A stretch of DNA of 7,289 nucleotides, from the NCBI GenBank assembly GCA_008501565.1, contig QQUL01000202.1:1-7289 (forward strand), written 5' to 3'. The notes under the pieces are model-generated. The model was not told where the DNA came from and made no database searches. It saw only the letters and a program-made list of their open reading frames with translations. Below are positions 1 through 6,417 of this stretch, one piece after another. How positions within the stretch are numbered: the first letter of the stretch is position 1; each line of letters begins with the position of its first letter. A program made the position numbers and the translations under genes. The DNA comes from Armatimonadota bacterium (GTDB taxonomy: Bacteria > Actinomycetota > Acidimicrobiia > Spongiisociales > UBA5794).

Positions 1-54
1 GCCGGGGACACCCCATATGAGAAACTACGCAAGAAGACCACCGCTCCGATGTAA
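1..54 (+). CDS. C-terminal tail of a probable transposase/integrase (5' end outside window)
   Basis: The frame starting at base 1 is open through 17 codons and ends at a TAA at 52-54. The peptide reads AGDTPYEKLRKKTTAPM. The pattern G-x-TPYE-x-L-x-x-KT resembles the extreme C-terminus of DDE integrase-core transposases (IS481/IS3-like), where a G-K/D-TP-x-E-x-L segment ends the catalytic domain. The following ~50 bp (55-103), which includes the palindrome GACATGTC at 95-102, would then hold the right end of the element. No catalytic residue is in view and the element's inverted repeat cannot be checked without its left end. The frame and stop are seen directly. The family call is inference from a short motif, and the sequence could instead be the tail of an unrelated protein. 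Confidence 0.4.
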   Translation, partial: AGDTPYEKLRKKTTAPM

Positions 55-106
55 ACGGCCACCGTCAGTTGCACAACGGGATGTCCTGCAAGAAGACATG
101 TCCGAT

Positions 107-127
107 GTCTGACGTCTGACGTCTGAC
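107..127. repeat. Three perfect tandem copies of GTCTGAC
   Basis: GTCTGAC occurs at 107-113, 114-120 and 121-127, followed by a degraded copy (TTCTGG) that ends one base before the stop codon of the minus-strand GGDEF-EAL gene. Read in another register the unit is GACGTCT, closely related to the GACGTCG units at 2333-2349 and 6418-6431. The array lies just 3' of the GGDEF-EAL gene. I see no hairpin with a T-tract, so a terminator role is not shown. Confidence 0.8.
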
Positions 128-133
128 TTCTGG

Positions 134-1567
134 CTACGCCGTGTCGGGAACCACATTCGGCGGGAAGGACAGCGTCTTGTCGTAGGTATTGACGAAATCG
201 ATGATCTCGCCCGGTGGCAGCGGATGCGCGATCAGGTAGCCCTGAACGTCGTTGCATCCCAGCTCGTTGAGACGCGTCAGCTCCTCCATGGACTCAACGC
301 CCTCGGCAATGACACTGATGTCGAGGCACCGAGCGATCGCGATGATGGAAGCGGCAATCGCTTCAGACTCCTTGCGCTCGTGCATCTTCTGTACGAAAGA
401 CGTATCGATCTTCAGCGTTCGAATGGGAAGCGTCTGGAGGTGCCTGAGGCTCGACGCGCCAGTCCCGAAGTCATCAATCGACACCTTGACTCCCATATCC
501 GCCAACCGCTCAATCGCCCTCCCCGCTCGCTCCGCTTCCTGTGTGATGGTGCGTTCTGTTACCTCAACCTCAAGATGCCGTGGATCGAGATCCGCTGCTG
601 CAAGGGAAACGGCGATCGACTCGACGAGGTTCGTATCCCGAAACATCCGATCCGAAACATTGACCGCGACCCGCATGGGGCGAATCCCCTGCGAAAGCCA
701 ACGCTTCATGTCTCGACATGCCTCATCGAGAATCCACTGGCTCATTGGCGCGATGAGGTCGGATTCCTCGGCAAGGGGTACGAATACCGCCGGTCGCAAC
801 AGGCCCCGCTCGGGGTGCTGCCACCTCACAAGAGCCTCAAGGCCCGTGACCGTCCCGCGAACAACATCAACCTTCGGCTGATACACCAGCCTCAGCTGGT
901 CACCTGAATCGATGGCAGCTCGAAGATCGTCAAGAAGTGAGAGGCGATCCGATGTTCGATCTCGTAGCGACCGGGTGAAGTATTGGTAGGTGTTCTTGCC
1001 AGCCGACTTGGCTTGATACATCGCTGTATCGGCACCCTTCATCAGCTCCTCGTAGCTGTCGCCATCCACCGGATACATCGAGATCCCAATCGAAACCGTC
1101 ACGAGAAGCTCGTGGGATCCGACCTTGTAGGGAGCCGCTACGGCCTTGAGGACCTTGGTAGCGACGCGCCCCGCATGTTCAACGCGCTTTCCGCCCTCCA
1201 CGATGATCGTGAACTCGTCGCCACCGAGGCGAGCCACCGTGTCGGTCTCACGCAAGACGGCGGTGAGGCGCCCCGCGATCTGGCGGAGCAGGTCGTCTCC
1301 CACGCCATGGCCATACCGATCATTGACATCCTTGAACCCGTCAATGTCGAGGAACATCAGGGTGACCAGGCCCCCGTCTCTTCTGGCACGCGACAATGCG
1401 CTCGCGACGCGGTCCTGGAACAGGGTCCGATTGATCAAACCGGTGAGTGGGTCGTACTGCGCCAACAGGCCCGTCCGCTTGTGAGCACGCTTGTGACGAA
1501 CGACAACGACCGTTGCGGTGGACACAACGGCGCACGCAAAGATCGCGGCGATGGCCGCGATCAGCAT
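134..1567 (-). CDS. Membrane-anchored GGDEF-EAL protein (c-di-GMP synthase/phosphodiesterase)
   Basis: The 477-aa protein should turn over the second messenger cyclic di-GMP. Residues 2-24 form one hydrophobic helix followed by a basic stretch (RHKRAHKR), so the enzyme is probably tethered with its catalytic part in the cytoplasm. The GGDEF domain (about 36-197) begins with YDPLTGLINR and has an intact GGDEF motif at 115-119. An RxxD inhibitory site (RETD, 106-109) sits five residues before it. The EAL domain (about 210-465) keeps the residues expected for an active phosphodiesterase: EAL at 244-246, N303 in AVNVS, EVTE at 335-338, DDFGTG at 365-370, K387 in LKID, AEGVE at 421-425 and QGYL at 442-445. 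Both halves therefore look catalytically competent, and the net direction cannot be read from sequence. There is no PAS, GAF or other sensor domain. I see no clear Shine-Dalgarno before the ATG; the frame stays open about 20 codons further upstream. The gene is divergent from the PLDc_N pair. Confidence 0.95.
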   Translation of the reverse strand: MLIAAIAAIFACAVVSTATVVVVRHKRAHKRTGLLAQYDPLTGLINRTLFQDRVASALSRARRDGGLVTLMFLDIDGFKDVNDRYGHGVGDDLLRQIAGRLTAVLRETDTVARLGGDEFTIIVEGGKRVEHAGRVATKVLKAVAAPYKVGSHELLVTVSIGISMYPVDGDSYEELMKGADTAMYQAKSAGKNTYQYFTRSLRDRTSDRLSLLDDLRAAIDSGDQLRLVYQPKVDVVRGTVTGLEALVRWQHPERGLLRPAVFVPLAEESDLIAPMSQWILDEACRDMKRWLSQGIRPMRVAVNVSDRMFRDTNLVESIAVSLAAADLDPRHLEVEVTERTITQEAERAGRAIERLADMGVKVSIDDFGTGASSLRHLQTLPIRTLKIDTSFVQKMHERKESEAIAASIIAIARCLDISVIAEGVESMEELTRLNELGCNDVQGYLIAHPLPPGEIIDFVNTYDKTLSFPPNVVPDTA

Positions 1568-1685
1568 TGGTGGCTGACGACGTTGCGCATGGGTCGTTAT
1601 CGGCAGACCAGCGGGAGAAATGAAGCGCTACGCTCAATATGGCCCGCAGCGAGCTCCGCGAGTACGATGCATGGTCACCGACCAC

Positions 1686-1690
1686 GGAGA
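1686..1690 (+). promoter_or_regulatory. Ribosome binding site setting the PLDc_N start
   Basis: GGAGA lies four bases before the ATG at 1695. Two earlier in-frame ATGs (1620 and 1671) would add up to 25 residues rich in Arg, Gly and Pro in front of the membrane helix and have no comparable site, so 1695 is preferred. The 127-bp divergent region 1568-1694 must hold the promoters of both this gene and the GGDEF-EAL gene, but I could not identify a convincing -35/-10 pair on either strand. Confidence 0.6.
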
Positions 1691-1694
1691 ACCC

Positions 1695-1955
1695 ATGACA
1701 TTGTGGACATTCATCATCTTGTTGGCCGTCGTCATCCCGCTTGTGCTGCTGTGGGCATACACGCTCATGGACCTCTTCAAACGTGAGGATCTGCACGGCC
1801 CCGCAAAGGTGATGTGGGTGGCCCTGATCATCCTTCTCCCGTTCGTCGGTATGGTCGTGTATTTCGTAACTCGACCACCGACGCCGATGGATAATCCGCC
1901 GAAGAAGGTACCCCCGCCAGCGCTGAAGCCCGGCGGAGACGAGCCCGACTCGTAG
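1695..1955 (+). CDS. Small two-helix membrane protein, PLDc_N type
   Basis: With the start at 1695 the product is 86 aa. It has two membrane segments (about 5-26 and 38-59) joined by a short basic loop, YTLMDLFKREDLHGPAKVMW. The pattern DLF+R+DL, then K-x-x-W and Y-F-x-x-RP after the second helix is that of the PLDc_N family, named for the N-terminal membrane region of cardiolipin synthase-like phospholipase D enzymes. Here the module stands alone with no HKD catalytic domain, so no enzymatic activity is expected. The tail (60-86) is Pro-rich and probably disordered. The next gene, 18 bp downstream, encodes a clear paralogue, so the two likely form an operon. Family assignment is solid; the cellular role of stand-alone PLDc_N proteins is not established to my knowledge. 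Confidence 0.85.
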   Translation: MTLWTFIILLAVVIPLVLLWAYTLMDLFKREDLHGPAKVMWVALIILLPFVGMVVYFVTRPPTPMDNPPKKVPPPALKPGGDEPDS

Positions 1956-1973
1956 ACCACCGCAGCAGCAACG

Positions 1974-2327
1974 ATGAGTCGCTTCGATCTTGAGTTCGAC
2001 GGGTTGCTATGGATTGCCATCGCCATTCCCCTGATCGCACTTTGGGTTGCCGTCCTGTGGGACCTGTTTCGTCGGAAAGATCTTTCCGTCGGCCGGAAGA
2101 TCGTGTGGACCGCGGTGATCATCGTGACCGCGTATGTCGGCATTGCGATCTACTTTGCGCTCCGTCCCATCCCTGACCCTCCGGGGAAGTCGTCGACCCA
2201 GACGGTTCCACGAGCATCGGCGATCGTGACCGAGCTTGAGGACCTGGTTCAACGCAACGCCAACGGCGAATTGTCAGAGTCCGAGTTCACAGCCACAAAA
2301 CGCCAACTCCTCGGCCTTGAGAGCTGA
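1974..2327 (+). CDS. Small membrane protein, PLDc_N type with SHOCT-like tail
   Basis: This 117-aa protein is a paralogue of its upstream neighbour: both share DLF+R+DL, a K-x-x-W motif, a second helix of the form VG-x-x-x-YF, and an RP-rich exit. Membrane segments are at about 11-29 and 42-63. Unlike the first copy it continues into a short helical hairpin (about 84-114), with ITELEDL-type spacing followed by GELSESEFTATKRQLLG. This matches the SHOCT pattern (short C-terminal domain: L-x-x-L, G-x-[IL]-[ST]-x-x-E-[FY]-x-x-x-K-x-x-[LI]L), which is commonly attached to small membrane proteins and thought to mediate oligomerisation or binding. No strong Shine-Dalgarno precedes the ATG at 1974, so translation may be coupled to the gene ending at 1955. 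No catalytic motif is present. Confidence 0.85.
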   Translation: MSRFDLEFDGLLWIAIAIPLIALWVAVLWDLFRRKDLSVGRKIVWTAVIIVTAYVGIAIYFALRPIPDPPGKSSTQTVPRASAIVTELEDLVQRNANGELSESEFTATKRQLLGLES

Positions 2328-2332
2328 GGAGA

Positions 2333-2349
2333 CCGACGTCGGACGTCGG
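2333..2349. repeat. GACGTCG period-7 repeat, palindromic
   Basis: Six bases after the SHOCT gene's stop codon the sequence is CCGACGTCGGACGTCGG, two GACGTCG units (2335-2341, 2342-2348) plus flanking bases. It contains the 10-bp palindrome CCGACGTCGG. Its first 13 bases, CCGACGTCGGACG, recur exactly at 6418-6430, and the same period-7 architecture with GACGTCT occurs at 107-127. All three lie at gene 3' ends. Confidence 0.75.
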
Positions 2350-2390
2350 AGAGCGCTCAGGGGATAGCTTCAGGCGCTGCGAGCCGACGT

Positions 2391-2405
2391 GCCCGTTGCT
2401 CGGGC
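2391..2405. terminator. Possible hairpin between convergent genes
   Basis: GCCCG-TTGCT-CGGGC forms a five-base-pair GC-only stem with a five-base loop in the 169-bp gap between the convergent SHOCT gene (ends 2327) and STAS-ATPase gene (ends 2497). Its position suits a bidirectional terminator, but no T-tract follows on either strand, so this is tentative. Confidence 0.25.
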
Positions 2406-2496
2406 CCCAAATTCAGCCTCGGTACGCAGGTACGGGATTTGCAACCGCTACCTCATCAACATCGGAGCCACGGCAACAACGTGGGTACCGTTTCGT

Positions 2497-3684
2497 CTAC
2501 ACACTCATGCGTTGGCCGATTACTGTGTCGAGCGTCTGAGCCGAGAACTCTGACAAGTGGCGAAACCTGAAGCGCCCAAAGAACGCTACATACCCGAGCT
2601 CCTTCACGAGTTTCGCAATGAACTCGTCCGCAAAAGATGCACTCATCAAGTCAACACCCTGAAAGTCGACAATGACTGGCTCATCAGGGTGCTGCGCCAT
2701 TATGTTCCTGAGCTTGAATCGAAGCCGCTCACCTGTCGACCTGTTTCCGAAGTTCGTCGCCTCGGCTCCAAGTGTGAACTCGATTCCGTGGTCTCCCAGA
2801 TACTCCATTTCAAAGGCAGGAACCGGTACGTGACCCCAGAGAGCCTCGGCGATATCGATCGGTTGCGACGTCGGCAGGGTCAAGGTAACCACCACGCCTT
2901 GATGTGGGGCATCTTCGCCGCTTTGCGGTTCGCCCTCCATCAATCTGAGTAGTCCCCTACCTGAGTGAAGATTCGCCCAACCGCCTGCGCTCCTCGCGAT
3001 CCGAAGCGTACCGCTCAGACCGTTGCCTTGACCAATTTCTCGGTTTCTTGTTGTGCCCTTTTCTATCGCCTTCATTAGAGCTCCGATATCGGAGTCGATA
3101 TCAGGGAATGCTGGACTCAGCGTCGAGCGAATGCCACGACCCGTATCGACAACCACGAACTCGACCTCGTTCTTGTTCGGGTAGCTCGTCATCTGGAGCC
3201 AGCCGGGTTCAGACGACTCGGCATGTACGAGTACATTGTCGGCGATCTCGTTCAAAGCCCATTCGAAAGCGAGCAGAACACCATCAGAGAAGGCCTGAGA
3301 CTTCGACATCAGGTCAAGAGCTGACCTGATGAATGAATTCAGCTCCTCACCCGAGGTATACGGGGTCAGCGGCACGTACGTTGATCCGGTACCCAACGGG
3401 GCCTTCTCATCGCGAATTCCGGCAAGCCATCCCACCGTTTGCCAGTAGTCGATGAGGTCCTTCTGCCTCGGCGGTATCACTCCCACGCCCCAGCCATTGT
3501 TGACCAGGTGCCGTGTCGTGGCCACGAACGGAGCCATACCGTCGGGATAGAAGAAGGTGACCTTTCCGAAATCGACCTCAAGCCGTGTCTCCCCTGAGAG
3601 TCTGGCGCTGTCCAGCTGTCGTAGGAAATATACGTAGTCCATGTACCCGAATTTCGGACCACTGAATTCGATGTACCAGCTCAT
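2497..3684 (-). CDS. STAS-like / GHKL ATPase / DUF4325 fusion protein
   Basis: The 395-aa soluble protein combines three modules usually found on separate chains. Residues about 1-90 resemble a STAS fold: beta strand LEVDF (35-39), then VTFFYPDGM (42-50) in place of the usual D-x-S-G-L loop, so the phospho-acceptor Ser is missing. Residues about 110-272 form a GHKL ATP-binding domain: N box with E146, N150 and H154 (NEIADNVLVHA), G1 box DTGRGI (180-185), G2 box GQGNGL (218-223) and a final strand GVVVTLTLP (263-271). Residues about 305-390 match DUF4325, a STAS-like family: VIVDFQGVDLMSASFADEF (337-355) retains Ser348 and Ser350. There is no DHp domain, so this is not a normal sensor kinase; it looks more like an RsbW/SpoIIAB kinase joined to its antagonist. 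AGAGG at 3694-3698 lies nine bases before the ATG. Domain calls rest on motifs; substrate and partner are unknown. No sigma factor or phosphatase gene is adjacent. Confidence 0.8.
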   Translation of the reverse strand: MSWYIEFSGPKFGYMDYVYFLRQLDSARLSGETRLEVDFGKVTFFYPDGMAPFVATTRHLVNNGWGVGVIPPRQKDLIDYWQTVGWLAGIRDEKAPLGTGSTYVPLTPYTSGEELNSFIRSALDLMSKSQAFSDGVLLAFEWALNEIADNVLVHAESSEPGWLQMTSYPNKNEVEFVVVDTGRGIRSTLSPAFPDIDSDIGALMKAIEKGTTRNREIGQGNGLSGTLRIARSAGGWANLHSGRGLLRLMEGEPQSGEDAPHQGVVVTLTLPTSQPIDIAEALWGHVPVPAFEMEYLGDHGIEFTLGAEATNFGNRSTGERLRFKLRNIMAQHPDEPVIVDFQGVDLMSASFADEFIAKLVKELGYVAFFGRFRFRHLSEFSAQTLDTVIGQRMSV

Positions 3685-4184
3685 TGTTTAGGGCCTCTGG
3701 AGGGGGTGCGGGGGACTTCCACACCGAGTGATTGCGGCAATCTGCAAACCTTCGTGAGACTCAGATCATCATAACTACGCGTGGCTCGACGTTGTTTCTC
3801 GATCGGCTATCGTCGTTGAGCCAGTCTGGAGTGGTACCGATTCGAATGCTGTTCTGACCAACGGATGTGAGGCAAAGCAGCTCGTCGCCACTTCACCGGA
3901 GGTGCATTCCGTCCGGATACCGAATCGATAGGTGGTGGAGTCAGCTTCCGCCAGATTGATCCTTCGGCAGTGTCTTCGCGAGGCCCCCGAACCACATAGA
4001 GCTCCGGTTGTCGTGGGTAATAGCGCCGTAGTAAGACTGTCGCCTCCACCAACCTGCGTCTTTCCCCGGGAATACTGATATGGGTCACAATGCCAACCGA
4101 TCTGCAAAGGCCGGGAACCCAGTGGCAACAATGAACGGGGCAGACTGGCAACGGCTTGGGATACTTCAGCCACAGCGGCTTTCC
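3685..4184. other. 500-bp intergenic region without a convincing gene
   Basis: Two overlapping minus-strand frames are open here (ending at 3775 and 3807). Both begin inside the tRNA gene, have no ribosome binding site at their starts, and give compositions I do not recognise. The frame ending at 3775 looks most protein-like over its last ~55 codons, so a decayed gene remnant is possible. Stops are frequent on the plus strand. The leader of the STAS-ATPase gene (3691-3714) is very G-rich on the plus strand, so its mRNA leader would be C-rich. A GGCTCGACG/CGTTGAGCC imperfect inverted repeat begins at 3783. I found no copy of the tRNA 3' end that would mark an attachment site. Confidence 0.5.
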
Positions 4185-4272
4185 TGGTGCCCGGGGTGGG
4201 ATTTGAACCCACACGACCCCGAAGGGACAGCGGATTTTAAGTCCGCCGCGTCTGCCATTTCGCCACCCGGGC
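4185..4272 (-). tRNA. tRNA-Leu (anticodon UAA)
   Basis: The minus strand folds as a type II tRNA. The acceptor stem is GCCCGGG (4266-4272) with CCCGGGC (4189-4195), discriminator A at 4188, and CCA encoded at 4185-4187. The anticodon stem is GCGGA/TCCGC around the loop CTTAAAA, giving anticodon UAA (plus-strand 4237-4239). The T arm is GTGGG-TTCAAAT-CCCAC. The long variable arm (TCCC-TTCG-GGG core) and the D arm GCGAAATGGCAGACGC fit leucine. It decodes UUA and, by wobble, UUG. It is divergent from the EF-G-like gene, with an 81-bp gap to that gene's start. I see no clear terminator after the CCA. Confidence 0.97.
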
Positions 4273-4340
4273 TCACGGGAGGGTACCTGACTCGACTCGG
4301 CGTGGCGCCTTCCTCATGCGTAGGCTGTAGGCAGTCGAAC

Positions 4341-4346
4341 AAGGAG
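4341..4346 (+). promoter_or_regulatory. Shine-Dalgarno AAGGAG fixing a GTG start
   Basis: AAGGAG is a near-perfect Shine-Dalgarno sequence. The first possible start, TTG at 4348, is only one base away and too close to use it. The GTG at 4354 is in the same frame, seven bases downstream, which is ideal spacing. The start of the EF-G-like protein is therefore placed at 4354. Confidence 0.8.
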
Positions 4347-4353
4347 ATTGCTG

Positions 4354-6411
4354 GTGAAGGTCTTTCCTCCCGAACGGATTCGAAACGTCGCCCTCGTAGG
4401 GCATAACGGATCTGGAAAGACAACCCTCGCAGAAGCCCTCTTGTACCGCGCCGGGAGAATCAATCGCCTCGGAACCGTTGAGGCAGGCAACACGGTCACC
4501 GACTACGACCCCGAAGAACACGATCGAGGCATGTCGCTGTCGCTTGCACTAGCACCGTTTGTATGGCGTGACCACAAGATCAACCTCATCGACACGCCGG
4601 GATATGCCGACTTCGCCGGGGATGTCCACGCCGCACTTCGTGTCACTGACCTTGCCGTATTCGTGGTCAGCGCCGTGGATGGGATCGAAGTCCAGACGGC
4701 ATACGCGTGGAAGGTCGCCGAGAAACTCAAGACACCGCGGATGATCTTCATCAACAAGCTCGACAAGGAACGTGCCTCTTTCGATCGCACCCTCGCTGAA
4801 CTCAGAGACCGATTCGGCGCGGGAATCGCACCGATCGAGCTACCGATCGGCAAGGAAGAGGCGTTCCACGGCGTTGCGGATCTGTTCCGCAGCAAGGCCT
4901 ACATCTACGACTCGGGCAAAGCGGAGGCAGTCGACATGCCCGAAGAGCTCGCCGAGCGCGAACGCGAAGTCCACGACAACCTCGTTGAGGGCATCGTGGT
5001 GGCCGACGACGACATGCTCGAACAGTATCTCGAAGGAACGGTCCCTTCGGTCACGGAACTCGAGCGCACCATGGCTGCCGGCGTTGCTGCCGCGAAGGTC
5101 TTTCCCGTCGTATGTGGATCGGCAACCGGCCCGATCGCCGTCGATCGTCTCGCTGACTTCATCGTTGAGCTCGGGCCTTCGCCTCTCGACCGGCCACCGG
5201 CCAAGGTCATTGCGGGAGGTCAGGAGGTCGAAGTACCCAAGGATCCCGACGGCGATCCACTTGCATTCGTGTTCAAGACCTTCGCTGACCCATACGTGGG
5301 TCAGGTGTCCGTGTTCAAGGTCCTCTCCGGGACACTCAAACCGGAAACACACCTCACCAACGGACGCTCAGGGCAGGACGAGCGCCTCGCAAAGATCGCG
5401 ACCATGTTCGGCAAGGAAACCGAGCTCGTCGCCAGTGCACCAGCTGGTGACATCGTGGCTGCAGCGAAACTCCAGGACACACAAACCGGAGACACGCTCG
5501 CCCCCAAGCACAAACCTGTCAAGGTTCCGCCGGTTGATCGACCCGCACCGGTGATCGCAACGGCCCTCGTACCGCGCACCCAGTCCGATGACGACAAGTT
5601 GGCCTCTGCACTTCACCGAATCCTGGAGGAGGATTCCTCACTCAAACTGGAGCGAAACGACGAGACGCGACAGACGCTTCTCTACGGCATGGGGGAAACA
5701 CATCTCAACATCGCTCTTGAGAAGCTGGAGCGCAAGTTCGGGGTGCAGGTCGATCAGGAGCCGGTGAGGGTCCCATTCCGTGAAACCATCACTCGGCAGG
5801 CAGATGCCGAAGGCAAGCACAAGAAGCAGTCAGGTGGGCACGGGCAATACGGAGTGTGCCATTTGATCCTCAGACCGCTGGCCCGCGGGGAGGGATTCAT
5901 GTTCGTCGACGCCGTCAAGGGAGGGTCCATTCCCCGCCAGTACATTCCGGCGGTGGAGAAGGGTGTTGTCGAAACCATGCAGAGCGGGGGCAGACATGGA
6001 TATCCCGTTGTGGATGTCGAGGTCACCGTCGATGACGGCAAGGCCCACTCCGTCGATTCGAACGAAATGAGCTTCAAGCTCGCTGCCAGGGCCGGATTCC
6101 GCGAGGCGTTCGAGGCCGGATCGCCCGTACTCCTCGAACCAATCTCGATTGTCAGCATCAGCGTTCCGATGCAGTACCAGGGTGATGTGATGGGCGATAT
6201 CGCTGCCAGGCGCGGCTCCGTACAGGGATCGGAAGCGTCAAGCGACGGATTCCAGATCATCAAAGCGATGATCCCCACATCTGAGATCGTCCGCTACGCG
6301 ATCGACCTGCGATCGCTCACGCATGGCTGGGGAACGTTCAGCGCCGAGCACGACCACTACCAGGAAATGCCCTCCCACCTCGTCGACAAGGCCGTCGCCG
6401 ACGCCCAGTGA
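4354..6411 (+). CDS. Elongation factor G-like GTPase (EF-G2/FusA2 type)
   Basis: The 685-aa product has the full five-domain EF-G layout and is probably a soluble ribosome-associated GTPase. GTPase motifs, numbered from the GTG start: P-loop GHNGSGKT (16-23), switch I RGMSLSLALAP (58-68) in place of the canonical RGITI, G3 DTPGYADF (80-87), NKLD (134-137) and CGSA (254-257). Domain II spans about 300-385, domain III about 405-475, domain IV about 480-595 (GGHGQYG, HSVDSNEMSFK), and domain V ends with LRSLTHGWGTF and HDHYQEMP. The canonical DTPGH histidine that drives ribosome-dependent GTP hydrolysis is Tyr here, and switch I Thr is replaced. These are marks of the EF-G-like paralogue rather than the housekeeping fusA. 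From memory of the literature, the Mycobacterium smegmatis paralogue binds GTP but lacks ribosome-stimulated GTPase activity. There is no rpsL/rpsG/tuf neighbourhood, which also argues for the paralogue. Its exact role is unsettled. Confidence 0.92.
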   Translation: MKVFPPERIRNVALVGHNGSGKTTLAEALLYRAGRINRLGTVEAGNTVTDYDPEEHDRGMSLSLALAPFVWRDHKINLIDTPGYADFAGDVHAALRVTDLAVFVVSAVDGIEVQTAYAWKVAEKLKTPRMIFINKLDKERASFDRTLAELRDRFGAGIAPIELPIGKEEAFHGVADLFRSKAYIYDSGKAEAVDMPEELAEREREVHDNLVEGIVVADDDMLEQYLEGTVPSVTELERTMAAGVAAAKVFPVVCGSATGPIAVDRLADFIVELGPSPLDRPPAKVIAGGQEVEVPKDPDGDPLAFVFKTFADPYVGQVSVFKVLSGTLKPETHLTNGRSGQDERLAKIATMFGKETELVASAPAGDIVAAAKLQDTQTGDTLAPKHKPVKVPPVDRPAPVIATALVPRTQSDDDKLASALHRILEEDSSLKLERNDETRQTLLYGMGETHLNIALEKLERKFGVQVDQEPVRVPFRETITRQADAEGKHKKQSGGHGQYGVCHLILRPLARGEGFMFVDAVKGGSIPRQYIPAVEKGVVETMQSGGRHGYPVVDVEVTVDDGKAHSVDSNEMSFKLAARAGFREAFEAGSPVLLEPISIVSISVPMQYQGDVMGDIAARRGSVQGSEASSDGFQIIKAMIPTSEIVRYAIDLRSLTHGWGTFSAEHDHYQEMPSHLVDKAVADAQ

Positions 6412-6417
6412 GAAGGC

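Noticed and set aside
224..1786. Long plus-strand open frames (224-907, 252-881, 983-1786)
   Set aside because: They are antisense to the GGDEF-EAL gene, whose motifs are unmistakable; their products are Arg/Ser/Pro-rich with no recognisable domain.
2557..3329. Plus-strand open frames opposite the STAS-ATPase gene
   Set aside because: The minus strand carries clear GHKL and DUF4325 motifs; the plus-strand products are unrecognisable and are shadow frames.
3691..3714. G-rich stretch as a G-quadruplex
   Set aside because: Only three runs of three or more G are present; a fourth would need a GG run. The transcript of the adjacent gene carries the C-rich strand.
3768..3773. Minus-strand TATGAT as a -10 box for the STAS-ATPase gene
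   Set aside because: The hexamer is good and about 80 bp before the ATG, but there is no acceptable -35 at 16-18 bp and no extended -10, so it is not listed as a promoter.
3933..4051. Inverted repeat TGGTGGAG / CTCCACCA about 100 bp apart
   Set aside because: An 8-bp inverted repeat is expected by chance in a region of this size and nothing else marks element ends.
3775..4214. Two overlapping minus-strand frames as real genes
   Set aside because: Both start inside the tRNA gene (the GSNPTPG-type peptide is a typical mistranslation of a T arm), have no ribosome binding site and no recognised family. A remnant is possible but cannot be supported.
4772..5554. 260-residue plus-strand frame inside the EF-G-like gene
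   Set aside because: Out-of-frame shadow of a gene with complete GTPase motifs; the product is Ser/Arg-rich and low in complexity.
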